Of a stretch of DNA of 64,000 nucleotides, positions 11,039 to 22,454 are shown one piece after another. The notes under the pieces were generated by a model. The model made no database searches and was not told the origin of the DNA. It saw nothing but the letters and a program-made list of their open reading frames with translations. The first letter of the stretch is position 1. Every line of letters begins with the position of its first letter. The translations under genes and the position numbers were made by a program. This stretch comes from Saccharina japonica (lineage: Eukaryota; Sar; Phaeophyceae; Laminariales; Laminariaceae), in assembly GCA_008828725.1 (NCBI GenBank), contig MEHQ01004312.1, positions 1-64,000 on the forward strand, read 5' to 3'.

Positions 11039-11639
11039 GGTATTGGAGCTTTCGTCTACCACAAAGTGCACAGATCTAAGGATTTTCCAAGACGACGTCC
11101 TCGGAGGATCCTAACTGAGAGCTGGCCTGAAGAGGTTGAATCGAAAAAAAAAAAGTATTTACGGGTCAACACTGCACGACACGTACGAGTACAGACGAGA
11201 GGCATCTGCAAATCGTGTACTGCTCGTCAGATGCAACACATAGCGCTCGATTCAACTCTGTTCGGGGCGTGCGTGTGGTTGCGCTGAATTTTAACCAGGT
11301 CGAGCTGTCCCGTATCGGTAACAACATTTAACTCGGCTGTAGGATTGGCCTACATCCAAACGTCGGCTCGTCATTCGTCAGATAGCATTGCATACGCGTT
11401 ACGATTCCATAACTGTGTCGGGCTGTGTTGGTTGCGTTGCGATCTATAGGTCGAGTGATAATCATTGGTACAACGTGGCTCGGGCGTATAAAAATTGCAC
11501 TACATACAAACTGCCGCTACTAACAACTCAGCGACAGACTGCAAGCGTAATTGCGGCTGGCGCCAACACCAACTGTAAGCAAAGAAAGACGCTTAGATAA
11601 GTCTAAGTAATCACTAGTTTAAGGCGAATTTGAAAATAA

Positions 11640-12050
11640 ACGCCAGCAATACTACTGTCGGTAAATCGAAAGAGAGTCAAAGCTAATCAAGCTGAAAGGC
11701 TGAATTCCGAGAAAAAACCGAATGTATCTGTTGGGGCGGTATAGAAAGAGAGCGCACGCTTATCACAGTGACGCGAATTCGAAAACAAAACACGCGTAAA
11801 GACTGTTGGCGGTAAAAGAAGAGAAGTCCAAGCTAATCACAATAAGGGAGGCGAATTTCGGAATCAAACTCGTAATAATATCTGTTGCGGTAAAAGAAGA
11901 GAGTCAAGCTAATCACGTGGGAGCGAATTCGAAACAAATCCGTAGTATACTGTTGCGGTAAAAGAAGAGAGTCCAAGCTAATCACAGTGGGAGGCAAATT
12001 CGAAAATATACCCGCAATATAATACCGTTGCGGTGTAAAATAAGGAAGAA
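11640..12050 (+). repeat. Tandem array (~75-85 bp unit, 5-6 copies) inside the Copia-type element
   Basis: Units share GCGAATTCGAAAACAAA, CTGTTGCGGTAAAAGAAGAG and AGTCCAAGCTAATCACAGTG. The array sits downstream of the primer site and before any coding remnant, in the leader region, where Copia and Gypsy elements often carry tandem repeats. Confidence 0.7.
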
Positions 12051-12599
12051 GTAACAACAATCAAAAGGAGGATGGAAAACTACAGCGAAGTAAGGTTGGT
12101 AGCCAAACGCCTCCCTCGTTCGATGGGGAGAACAAGCGCGCATACCGCGGCTGGGAGGTACGGGTCCAGGTCCACTTCAACGAATCGACCTCTCCCATCC
12201 ACAACATACTCACGGGACAGGAAGAGCACACCTCGGCAGTCGGCAGCAACCTGGTTTGAGTGGCAGCGCAGCAACACCAACGTTTACATTGCCCTCTTAC
12301 TATCTACGAACGGGGGAGATACAGCAGCGACGCTGGCGCTGTTTCGCCTGACCCCCGACGACTGAAAAGCCGTTCGAAGGGGGAGAAAAGGATGAAATTT
12401 CGAACAACTTTCCAGACGTCATGCAGCTAACTACCGCAGGCGGTCCATTGGAGGGCAGCGCCGACAAGGGGATCGGAGCCTGAAGCAGCTCTACAGCCTA
12501 GCTACATGATCTTCAGCGGGAACTACTACTGCTGAGATTACCGCAACTACTCCGCGTTTTACGTATACTACTACTCGATCAAGACACGGAGCAAGCATC

Positions 12600-12607
12600 G
12601 TCGTCAC

Positions 12608-12657
<50 letters not shown>

Positions 12658-12920
12658 CCACCCTTATCATCATCGTCATCATCAGCGTCATTGTCATCGC
12701 ACAACGAGTGTACAGCAACGACTGGTACAGCAACGACTGGTACAGCAACGACTCGTACGGCAACGGCCGGTATACAGCAACGACTGGTACTACAACAACG
12801 CCTACTCCTACAGCATCGTCTACTACTACAGCACCGACAGGTACAGCAACGCCTACTACAGCAGCGACGTCTCCCGAAGAGACTACTACACACCGTACAG
12901 CAAGCAGAGGCAACTACTAC
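12600..12920 (+). repeat. CAT microsatellite and CAGCAACGA-type minisatellite inside the Copia-type element
   Basis: About 16 CAT triplets (12609-12657) are followed by an 18-base unit, GGTACAGCAACGACT, repeated with drift to about 12900. The Asp-rich and Val-rich frames over this region are artefacts of triplet repetition. Confidence 0.75.
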
Positions 12921-14743
12921 GTACAGCAGCGAATGCAGCAGGACTATTAATAGCGGCAGCTACTTTCATCCGTTTCATCAGCTATTTCAGCTTCTTCGTC
13001 TGCTTTACAAGTTCTACCACTACTGACTACACATCGCACATCAACTTCAACAACGACGCGGCGTACGGCCACACAACTCCCATTTTGGAACCCCGCAACC
13101 CGGTGATGGACGAGATCCTGATAAAAAATCCGTGGAATAACTCAAGCGGATGTGCTGACCAAAGAAGAAACGCCAGGAGGACCGGCAGACGACGTCGGCG
13201 GGTGGGAATCAGCGACAGCCGACGGCGGCGGACCTCAGCCGGCAGCAGGTGGTGGAAGCGAGCAGAAAGGGAGAGCCGCTGGAAGGATGGCCTCCAACTC
13301 AGGGGGAGCGGCACCTCAGGACCAAGTGTGTCGCCAATAGTAACAAGAATCGGGAGCACGGCTGCTTCAGTGCTAATAACGACAGTCGTCATCACCCAGG
13401 AGGACTACACTTCCAGGAGACTGCTCGTGAAGAACGGCATGCATGACTGCACGGCGTTGGAGACGCCAGAATACGGAGAGGAGCTGACCCTGATGCAACT
13501 GGGGTATCAACCCGGACGACGGGAAAACACCTTCATCGCAACACCATCAACATTGAAAGGGGGTGTCTAGCAACTGCACGGAGAGGCTTTTAGCGAAGCA
13601 ACAGGCACCAAAATTCGTTTTCCAACAAGCACTCATGACTGGTAGCTGATCAGTGATTTCGCAGATTAGCGCAGGTTACAACAAGAGCTGATGGTCGTTA
13701 GCCGTGATCAGCTCTTTAGTCAAGTTGTTACTGCTCCCAACAAGTACTGGTCGATGATTGTTAGCCAAGATCGGTCTACATTAGTTTATATCGCTTGCAA
13801 CAAGTGCTGGTGTGTGTTAGTCATGATTGACACTTCAGTCAGACTTCGAATCGGTTCTACCAATACTGGTTATCGTTAGGCTTGGCGAGAAAATTTGTTT
13901 GCTTTTCCGTTGAGGGGGGTGTGTGAAGTGTAGGTTGAGTAACCAATACATACGTAGTCAACGTTCAGTACAAGAAGTCACTGCTGATAATAGTAGCAAC
14001 ACGAACAGCATCTTTTCGATTTACCTACTGGAATAGACGTCTGGACTAAATTTGACGAGGAGCCCAGTATAGCACTAGATGTTGCGGCACGAGACGACAG
14101 TCATCCATGCTGTCACTCCTCACAGCACTCGCTAGAGGCGTGCTTTCTCGCATACTTCGGTCATTGGCGCCAAGTATCTCTACTCCCATGAGCTTGCCGG
14201 CGTATTCAGAGCTTGAGGCGGAGACGTCTGGACGATCAAGCGTATGAGTTTCTTCGTTGTCGTTTTGTTTATTTGCTTACCACTTTCGCAGAAATGGGGG
14301 AGCTAGCTAATGGGGGAGTTACTTGATTTCCAGTTTACATCTGGGGGGTATTGTTATCGTAGACACCGATGTTAAATAGAACGTGTTACGTTGAGTACAG
14401 AGCCCCCTGTCGTGAGCACAGACAGCGAAACGCTGATACATACCATGTGATTATTCAAAGTGGTTGGGATTTCCATTGCAGTTGACAAGCTTCACAGTAA
14501 GGTATGCTTGTTTGGACCCTGTTTCACGACGTCGATGATCGTTTGATTACCGGGCAGAGCCCTAGTTACGACGGCGTTTAGTTGATGACCGGGAAGATGT
14601 TGGAGCTACAGCCAGTATAGTTTAGACGTTTGCTTACGCTTACTTGAATTCGTAGACATTTAAAACGAGTATCGACAATCAACAGCGTTAACATTAGTCG
14701 GTACTGCAGTGCCCACAACAGTGCGATTTCCATTAAGGGGGAG

Positions 14744-15530
14744 TGTTAAAGATATTAGGCGCGAACACCTACATCTCTGATCAATGTTCATCGCCACTGC
14801 TGTTGCCTGGGGCAGCAGTAGTTAGCACCAGTACTGCTGTAGCAAAGGAGAGCAGCAGGTAGCTGTAGCCGGGGGAAGCAGTTCGTAGCACTACTACTGT
14901 AATACTGCTGAAAAAAGGGAGCAGCAGTCATAATACGTAACCAAGTACCACTCGGTAGATTCGGGATCGCGACGAGTCAAGAAGCAAGTTTACCCGAGCT
15001 ACGACCGGCCAGAACTGGGATCGGCTAACCGCTATTCGTCGGCCAACGTAGGTAGCACTGGTTCTGCCAATAGTGTGTTGCAGTAGCTGAGCACAACAGC
15101 AGTAGCATCGGTGATGTTATAGGCAGCAATAGAAAAACACGGTGCGTTACGTTACGGTTCGACTAAGGTGCGGCGTAACTACGAGGACCCCGACGAGTTG
15201 TGTTTGTTGTTGTTTGTTTGTTTTTTAGTACACGGGGTCCTCCCAAGTATTTTTGTTGTAGCGAACGAAGGATCAGGGTCTGAGTAGCTACGAGAGAGAG
15301 CGTGGGCGTGCCCCACCCTCTGTCACTCCTCTCACCACCACCTCTAGACTCAGATGTCTATTGTTCTCTAAGTTTGATTGCCCAACAAGCGGCCCTTCTA
15401 CAAAACGTCACTCTTCTGGGGTTTTTATCATCGGTGGATCATCCTTGTCCAACACCAGCATGGCAGCATGCTGCTGCCTGTGCCAGCCTGTGCGACCACC
15501 TGTCAAGGGTGTAACAACTATACCTGAATA
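14744..15530 (+). repeat. Right LTR of the 10.26-15.53 kb element
   Basis: It starts TGTTAAAGATATTAGGCGCG directly after the purine tract and ends ACTATACCTGAATA, followed by GGGTTAGGGTTAGGGTT. Confidence 0.8.
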
Positions 15531-15760
15531 GGGTTAGGGTTAGGGTTGGGGGTTGGGTTGGGTCTACGCCCGTACCTTGATCCCACCAGGAAGTGCTTCC
15601 TAGCTCGCAAAGCAATGCGAGAAGTGAACAGCCCGCTCCTACAAAAATCCTAGCTAACGGAGCTCCGTTTCTCGCCCGTTTTTGGCCCCGTTTGGGTCCG
15701 GGTTGGGGTCAGGGTTAGGGTTAGGGTTAGGGTTGGTGGTTGGGTTGGTTCTTCGCCCGT
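15531..15760 (+). repeat. Interstitial telomere-like repeats with subtelomere-like spacers
   Basis: GGGTTA-type units occur at about 15531-15560 and 15706-15755. Between and after them, CGCCCGTACCTTGAT(C/G) ... AGGAAGTG appears twice. A matching patch (CAGGGTTAGGGTT) sits just left of the Copia-type element at 10246-10258, so the insertion split one telomere-like block. Confidence 0.7.
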
Positions 15761-15811
15761 ACCTTGATGTCATCAGGAAGTGAAGAACTGCAGAAACGGA
15801 CAGTGATAGCG

Positions 15812-17075
15812 AACGTAAAAAAGTGCGCAGTAGTTGTATGTAACACATATAAGGAGAGTTCGCTAACTTTTAAGTGGAAGTGGGGAGAAGATGGATTATT
15901 ACCGATCATAGACCAGCGTATGTACCATGGCGTAGATATCTAAAAATAGTACTCTTGGGATGCACACGTAACAAAAGTAATCGTAGGCAAGGGTAGAGCA
16001 CACGTAGGCAGGATGGAAGCGATCCTATTACCAACAGACTCGCACCTTGACACTATAATTAAGCGATGTATGTATGTATGTATGTGTATCCTGATGAATG
16101 TGATTGTACCAAAGCTAGAATATGCAGGAGACATATGCGAAGGGAACGCCAAGTTCGTAAAACAGCTAAAAACAGTACAGATGACATCAGCTAAAAAAAG
16201 GTACTATTAATAGGTACGAGTAGAATGCTCAAGTACGACGAGCAATGCAGTATTGAGAGCAGAACTGGAAATGTACACACTTATAACAAATAAATAGAGA
16301 CGAGTGAAAGTTGAAATATCAATATTGTAGTAAATAACACATGCCAAATAAGAGGTTGCCAGCCATAGTTGTATGGGAGGAAGTAACCGAAGGGCGAGTT
16401 GGAATAAGGTGGGATAGCGTAGTCGAGAAAGTATGGAAGGATATACGAAACAAAAATATAGATGCTGGCCATAGAGAAGTTTGGGCGGAGGAACACTTGG
16501 AGATACACGGGTGGTTAAGAGAAGGGGTAGGAATGAAAACGCATTTGCACGGCCCAATAGACTTCGCGAAAACACTGAAACTGTGATTTCGTGTAGGGGA
16601 CCTGGACCTGCCAGAAATAAGAAAGAGGTATACCAGTAGCCGGGAGGAGGAGGAGGAGGAGGAGGAGGAAGTAGCTGCACAGATGTGCCCTTGTGGCGAA
16701 GCAAAAGAGAGTAGAATTCACATAGTGGGATAATGTGAAATGTACACGGAGGAACGGGATGTGTTTGAACAGGAGATTAGGAAAATAGACGAATGTGGCA
16801 TGGAGAAGTTTGGTACGCTACAGAGTATAGTAGCGAAACATCGATCGCTATCTTAGGAGGTAGATGGTGGCCACAGGCGGCGAAACAGGAAGGCGATAGG
16901 ATTAGCAATAATTTTCTTTTGTAAGATATGGAAGCAACGTAATGAGCGCCCAAATGTTGGAGATGTCTGAATTAGGAGTAGGAGCGGTGCTCCGTCTCGA
17001 AAGGGGTGCTAGGTCAATGGTCGACTTCCTAAGGCAAGCAACAAATGAGTACGCCTGCCCCCCGTTGTGCCCCCG
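15812..17075 (+). mobile_element. Degenerate LINE 3' half, second copy
   Basis: Successive frame segments match one LINE protein: NVKKCAVVVCNTYKESSLTF, then FKWKWGEDG and IIDQ (RT thumb side), VIVPKLEYAGD and FVKQLKTVQMTSAKK, then RWDSVVEKVWKDI and EIHGWLREGVGMKTHLHGP, then DFAKTLKL and RVGDLDLPEI, then the knuckle CPCGEAKESRIHIVG. The last parts align with the intact copy at 2234-2704. The frame shifts several times and a stop interrupts near 16585, so this LINE copy is dead. A GGA run at about 16641-16668 is expanded relative to the first copy. The 3' end again reaches CAACAAATGAGTACGCC, followed by a C-rich stretch. Confidence 0.7.
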
Positions 17076-17540
17076 CCCAGGCCCCTCCCCGGGTGCATTG
17101 GTGTCAACGGTCTATGTCGCAGTTGCATCCGCAGCCGTCGCGTGCCGCTTTGCTGCATGACTCCTGTCCGCGTCATGCCATTTCCGCATGAAAAACTCCC
17201 CCCCGTCCTCGACCACTCGAAACCACCGACTGGCCTTCTGTGCTGCCTCGCACCACCAATTTGGTCTGATGCCGAACGCTTTGAGGTCTTCCTCAAGGCG
17301 CCCCACCCAGACCTTCTCCTGTGCAAACGAGTAGCCCTTATCCCCGACCATCTCTCCAAACATCACCCTCCTCCGCAGCCGCTCCCCTCCCATGCGTGCG
17401 ACGAAACCAGCGAACAGTATCCTCCGTCTGCGCACGGCCGCTTCAATTCTCTCGGAGTCTTGCCTTGACAAGCGCGCGGGCGTAGGATAGAGTGCAGTCT
17501 GTGCGCTTCCGTTTCCGCCAGACGAGGCATCGGAGACGCA
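17076..17540 (-). mobile_element. Fragment of a different LINE, minus strand
   Basis: The minus-strand frame 17471-17112 encodes RRRRILFAGFVARMGGERLR, then RRVMFGEMVGDKGYSF and RLEEDLKAFGIRPNWW. This resembles the C-terminal 'RILFAGFVARM...LP..VMFGE' region of LINE proteins I have seen in brown algae and oomycetes. More of the same frame family may continue to 17540. It meets the + strand LINE tail to tail. No catalytic domain is visible. Confidence 0.6.
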
Positions 17541-17759
17541 TACGTGCTGTGATGATCCTGGGCTATATCCCGAAACTTCTACCGGTCTTCCAGGATACTG
17601 TTTTCGATCGAATCATGACAGTCCCGTTTACATTTCCGCCGAGTACGCACGTACGTACGATACGTCTATGATACTCACGACAGAGCTTGGGGTACTACAC
17701 AACCTCTGGTGTGTACCTGTGTGTACTCGACTTACTGTAAAACTGGGTGGTCAAGATGC

Positions 17760-18025
17760 CCAACAAAGCACTAAGATGCCATCCACCCCACGGAGAAGCA
17801 TCACCCGGGATCACTGGACTATCAACATCTGGGATCATCGGAACATCCGCATCTAGGATCATCGGAGCATCCGTATCTGGGATCATCGGAGCATCAACGT
17901 CCAGGATCACTGGATCAACAACATCTGGGATCACCGGATCATCAGCTGGATGATCATAACCTAACATTACCGGAGCATCAGCTGGATCATCACCACCTGG
18001 CATCGCCGGAGCATCAGCTGAGACA
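17760..18025. repeat. 24-base coding-phase minisatellite
   Basis: A unit like ATCTGGGATCATCGGAGCAT is repeated 8-10 times. Because the unit is a multiple of three, frames stay open on both strands. The minus-strand frame 18117-17695 (140 codons) gives an 8-residue repeat of type DAPMIPDT. It could be an exon of a repeat protein, but I see no splice or homology support. Confidence 0.6.
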
Positions 18026-18521
18026 TTACCGCCTGCTTCGCCAGGGGTCGTGTCAGCTTCCCGAGAGCTGTGTCTGACTCGCGCCTCCACACGAACCGAG
18101 CCCAATACGGACAACAACGGGACCAGCCGTCAGCTGAAGGAGGTCTACGCGCTCACAACAGCGGGAGGACAACCGCGGGCAAACCCCAGGATAGGATCTG
18201 CGAAAGAAACACAGGGCAACCAAGAGCCACTGGCGACTTCTGCCTTCGTGTACCCCCGCGAGCCAACTTTAGGCTTCCTCTTCTTCCTGGACGAAGCGCC
18301 CACCGACACCGGGACCAAGAAGCAGATACTGAGTGCTTGAGAGAAAGGAAGCTACCTACCTCTCCAACTTTAACATAAGTTGAACCTCTAATCATAATCC
18401 TGAGCTAAGGATACCGGACCAAGGACATCGGACGACTACCGGCGTCTACACTATCAAGGTCGAGCCACTGGAAGCGTGAAATGAATTATCTCCCTTATCG
18501 AAGCTGCAGAGTATTGCATGT

Positions 18522-18845
18522 TGTTGAATGATCTCTAAAGGTGTACACGCATTTGGCACAGGCAGGCGTCGTGGTGGCTCAAGACAGCAGTAACACAGAA
18601 ACACTCGTATGCATTATTCCCATAGCTGCCGAGCTGACTCGGCCCAAACCTCGAGCTGACTCGGCCCAAACCTCGAGCTGACTCGGCCCAAACCTCGAGC
18701 TGACTCGGCCCACGTATCGAGTGACATCGATCGGCTCATGAAACATCCCGATGTTCCATATCCCACTACAATAATTCCTATCAATCATGTGGAACTCCTA
18801 CCATACGATGGATCTTATGCGTTGTGTTACTGAGTACAATCAACA
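18522..18845 (-). repeat. LTR (3' in element orientation) of the 18.5-22.5 kb element
   Basis: TG...CA ends. It contains four tandem 22-base units with AGCTGACTCGGCCCAAACCT at about 18628-18715, where the partner repeat has two. Confidence 0.8.
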
Positions 18846-20479
18846 TCCCCCCTGCTCATTATACACAACCATAATAATTCCCCCCTGCTCGGTGCATGAC
18901 AGGGCACGACATTGCAGGGTCCATACATCGCAAAATCATAATGAACTCATACCAAACTCGGAAACTCAAACTCAAATCTGCAACTCCTCAAATCAAGACT
19001 CATACAATCTCAAGTCCAAATCACATCCATATCAAGAGGAAACTCATCCCGACGACAAGTGAAAACCTCTCCCTCAACCCCAGACAAAAACAATGCAACT
19101 ATGGAAAATGTGACAGTGTGTAGTTACACCAAACAAATACATACTAAGAAAAAGGTATCATGCCAGAGATCGCGAGGGACCCCGTCCCCCCGGATAAAAG
19201 CCTCCTTTCATCCCCTGCTAACGCCATAGATTCACAGATCGCGACGGTAATGCGAGATAGCATACATACTTCTTCCCAAATAATTAATCTGGCGCTCAAA
19301 CCACAGTACCCTAAATCATAGTTGCTCGTGCTGGAAACATCGAACACTCTCGAAATCCATTGCCAGGAAAAACGGCATTATCCTCAGAATTAGCCAAGGA
19401 AAACCGGTATTTTTATTCGGATTCATAACTCACATACCCATACGTTGCTGTACGCTTACGCAACGACCGGCAGAAATACTTCATTTATAAACCAACATAA
19501 ACCTCCTTGATTATCCCCGATTACCTCGTATACTAGTACCCAGTATGGGGCCTAGCTGAACCAGGAAAAATGAAATTCCATTCGTACTATACGAACGTAA
19601 CCGCAGAAACTCCATCCACGTGTATTCTACATTACTTCAAGTATGCAGACCCAATATCGCTCGATCCAACGCGTAACAAACGCAAAGAAAGACGACTTAT
19701 AGCTCAAAACCAAGAACATTTAATCTGGACCGAACGCGCCCTCTGGTGCATTTCAAAGTCACTTCAGTCGTGGTCATTTTGCCGCAGACTGAGATTATTT
19801 CATCTTCAACAGTCAAACTCTCAACGCAATACACATCAAGCGAATCGGTCAGCAAAAACTCAAACAACGAAATCGTTCGTAAGAATAAGGCAATAACATT
19901 TCATTCAAAAACCTAAAACCTACCCAATCCCAATAATGCCCCCAAACATTCCTACTGCTGGTGCTGCCTCCGCTGCGGCTGCCGCTCTTTCCGGCCTCAC
20001 AGCGTCGCCGCAGCTCGGGTCACCCAGCTCATCCCCCTCGGTAAAATCAGCAGTCACCTCGACAGCATAGACTCGAAACAAACAGCAGGGGACAGGTCGT
20101 GCGGACCAGGAATCAGGGTGGTCACGGGTATTGTGCTCTATTCATGCATTCATACATACGTATCAGCTTGCAAATCTCTCTTTTTACCGCAATTTAATGA
20201 TCTCAAATGCCACTGCATAATGGTTAATTTACAACGACAACATACCGATGATACCGCATGATATCCCATACACGTACCATGTCGCATCCATGAATTACCG
20301 ATCACTATATACTGCTGTACGTATGCGTAGTATCTCACTCAATCCTCCGACTTGGTGAACATGTACAACAGTACCGTGAAAAGTATTTCCTCAGCTCATA
20401 CTCATAACTCTACCATCAACAGCAGTACATACCAGGGTAACGGACAATATACCCGCTGATTCCACGTATATGTTCCCCT

Positions 20480-20660
20480 CACACATAATGCCTCGTCAAT
20501 ACATGGAACTCCTTACTACGAAATGGATAATCTGCGTCGTATCTTTTAGCACAGTCAACATCTCCCCCCTGCTCAATATATACGACCATACAAACTCCCT
20601 CCCCCCTGCTCTGTGCATGACAAAAGGCACGACAACGCAGGGTGGACAAAAGGGGGTTGT
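20480..20660 (-). repeat. Diverged LTR-end fragment inside the 18.5-22.5 kb element
   Basis: ATACATGGAACTCCTTACTA ... CAGTCAACATCTCCCCCCTG ... TGCATGACA parallels 18780-18905 (ATCATGTGGAACTCCTACCA ... AATCAACATCCCCCCTGCTC ... GTGCATGACAGGGCACGAC). It is therefore a second, older copy of an LTR edge plus polypurine tract of the same family. Confidence 0.6.
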
Positions 20661-21469
20661 GCTACTCTGCAGTCCAGATATATGCGATGTAGTATCGTAC
20701 TCAACTCTGTGCATACTCTTGTACCCGCCTTACTATACTACTTCTGCTTTCGTACGTACTCGTATTCAATTTCGGGGTTTGTGTTGATACGATACAGCAG
20801 CAGTACTGATGCTGTACGTGTGTGGAAAGTTCAACTCATTCTTTCATAATTTCCTCATATTGCACTTTCAAAATCTACGTCTTACTCGTACGTGAATTGG
20901 TACCCAGCCAGAGCGTGCGATCAGGCAACCACAAAACAGACAGCCATTGTCCTGCAGTAGTACTTGTACGCTACAGCAGTCTCTACAGGAAAACTTCAGT
21001 GAGACAAGCCATACAAATACGCCTGTGTGTCATACCTCCGTTCCACCCTTAAAATCTCCAAAACATGCTCTATTCTCAATCTCAAATGTGGGGGTATTCA
21101 TCATTCTTAAATCAACACAAAATCAATTCAAGAACGGAAATCATCAGCAGCAAGTAGCAAAATAATACTCGCCTCGTGCGGGCAAAAGCCCTTGCTGGCG
21201 GCGTGGTGATCATTTCTCCTTTACTCTCTCTCGTTTCGGGCAGCGCCTCCTCTTGCGCCCGTGCTCTTCCTCCCAGCCGACGATACAGACTTTTCCACCA
21301 GCCCCCACCTTCGCTCTCTCCTTCTCCTCCTTCCTCGGGGGCAACGTCTCCCCCGGCTTCCAATTATCCTCCCCTCCCCCGGCTCCTCGTGCCGCGCCAA
21401 TAAACTCCCTTTCTCATGCACAAACTAGACCCACAGATTCAAGCATAGGCCTGGTGGTTCTGGGGCTTT

Positions 21470-21600
21470 GGGCGGCGGCGGCGACGGCGGCGGCGTGACG
21501 ATGGCGGTGGCAGCGGCGGCGACGAGAGACGGCGGCAGCGACGGCAATGGTGACGGCGGTGGCGATGGGCGGCGGCGGCGGCGGCGGCGGCGATAGTTGC
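21470..21600. repeat. GGC-rich trinucleotide tract
   Basis: GGCGGCGGCG-type triplets with GAC/GAT interruptions, inside the LTR element interior. Ala-, Arg- and Gly-rich frames here are compositional. Confidence 0.7.
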
Positions 21601-21737
21601 GCTCTTATGTCCCGGCAAGCGCAGCAATCCTCTGACAGCTGCTCCTCTTCTTGCGGACGTTGTAACTGGAGTAGCCGCTGCCTCTGCAACTGCTGCACTC
21701 CAGTACCTTCGCTTCCAGATCCGCGCGGGTCTACCAG

Positions 21738-22169
21738 CTATGGCTCATACATGGCGTTGCTGGGATCGCGCTGCTGCTGCTGGGGCGGCATCTCCTCTCT
21801 CTTCTCTCCTCTCTCCTCGTTCTCCTTCTCGTATCTAACTAAATCTACAGCAACTTTCATCACGATCTCAGCTTGAAGCTCATGCGCCATGCGGAGATTC
21901 TGAAGTCTCTCCGACATCGCCTGGACTCGCCATGACCAAAATCGATTCAAGGCGGGATCCTCTGCATACGACGCTTGCAGAGCTGCCTCTGCGAGTCTGA
22001 TCTCCTTCTCGAGCTCCAGTGCCGCGATCTCTATCTTCAGCAGCTGTATCCTCTCCATACCAGCGTCCTCGTGACCTGGCATGGGCACGCACAGCCAGTT
22101 CCCCTCTGGGAATCCCCTCTGGGATGTCAGCGCTCTCCAATATAAGATCACCGGTTGCCCGGACGTCAC
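21738..22169 (-). CDS. Gag-position ORF of the LTR element (fossil part)
   Basis: A 143-codon frame begins almost directly inside the 5' LTR (element orientation). It is rich in Glu, Lys, Leu and Ala (for example KIEIAALELEKEIRLAEAAL) and predicts a long coiled coil, followed by a Gln run. Position and composition suit a Gag-type structural protein, but no capsid or zinc-knuckle motif is seen. It is described only as a part of the element. Confidence 0.5.
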   Translation of the reverse strand: MTSGQPVILYWRALTSQRGFPEGNWLCVPMPGHEDAGMERIQLLKIEIAALELEKEIRLAEAALQASYAEDPALNRFWSWRVQAMSERLQNLRMAHELQAEIVMKVAVDLVRYEKENEERGEKREEMPPQQQQRDPSNAMYEP

Positions 22170-22174
22170 TAGTG

Positions 22175-22454
22175 TGTTGAATGATCTCTAAAGGTGTACA
22201 CGCATTTGGCACAGGCAGGCGTCGTGGTGGCTCAAGACAGCAGTAACACAGAAACTCTCGTATGCATTATTCCCATAGCTGCCGAGCTGACTCGGCCCAA
22301 ACCTCGAGCTGACTCGGCCCACGTATCGAGTGACATCGATCGGCTCATAAAACATCCCGATGTTCCATATCCCACTACAATAATTCCTATCAATCATGTG
22401 GAACTCCTACCATACGATGGATCTTATGCGTTGTGTTACTGAGTACAATCAACA
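22175..22454 (-). repeat. LTR (5' in element orientation) of the 18.5-22.5 kb element
   Basis: 280 bp with TG...CA ends and two 22-base units. It is directly followed on the + strand by CATGT. Confidence 0.8.

Larger units (their letters stand above)
10259..15530 (+). mobile_element. Copia-type LTR element (fossil), 5.27 kb
   Basis: Direct repeats of ~780 bp bound the element. The left one is 10259-11038 and the right one 14744-15530; both start TGTTAAAGATATTAGGCGCG. Just inside the left repeat, GGTATTGGAGC resembles the initiator-Met tRNA primer site of Copia elements. A purine tract (TTAAGGGGGAG) abuts the right repeat, giving + orientation. Near 13150 a small open stretch contains a QADVLTK-like signature typical of the end of Copia Pol. 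The interior lacks most of a normal pol, so the element is broken or non-autonomous. The two repeats are clearly diverged with many small length differences, suggesting age or poor base quality. It is flanked by GGGTT within telomere-like GGGTTA repeats. Confidence 0.75.
18522..22454 (-). mobile_element. LTR element (fossil, non-autonomous looking), 3.93 kb, minus strand
   Basis: Direct repeats at 18522-18845 (324 bp) and 22175-22454 (280 bp) start TGTTGAATGATCTCTAAAGG and end TACAATCAACA. The 44-base length difference equals two extra copies of a 22-base unit (CGAGCTGACTCGGCCCAAAC...), and otherwise they are almost identical, so insertion is recent. Flanks on both sides are CATGT, a 5 bp target duplication. 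On the minus strand GAGCAGGGGGGA lies directly before the 18.8 kb repeat, marking the polypurine tract and the orientation. The 3.3 kb interior has one Gag-position frame and no recognisable pol. A related end fragment at about 20480-20660 shows nesting or duplication. It looks structurally complete but dependent on other elements. Confidence 0.75.

Noticed and set aside
12491-12913. 140-codon minus-strand frame with Met/Val runs and an overlapping poly-Asp frame
   Set aside because: Both are generated by CAT and CAGCAACGA repeats inside the LTR element.
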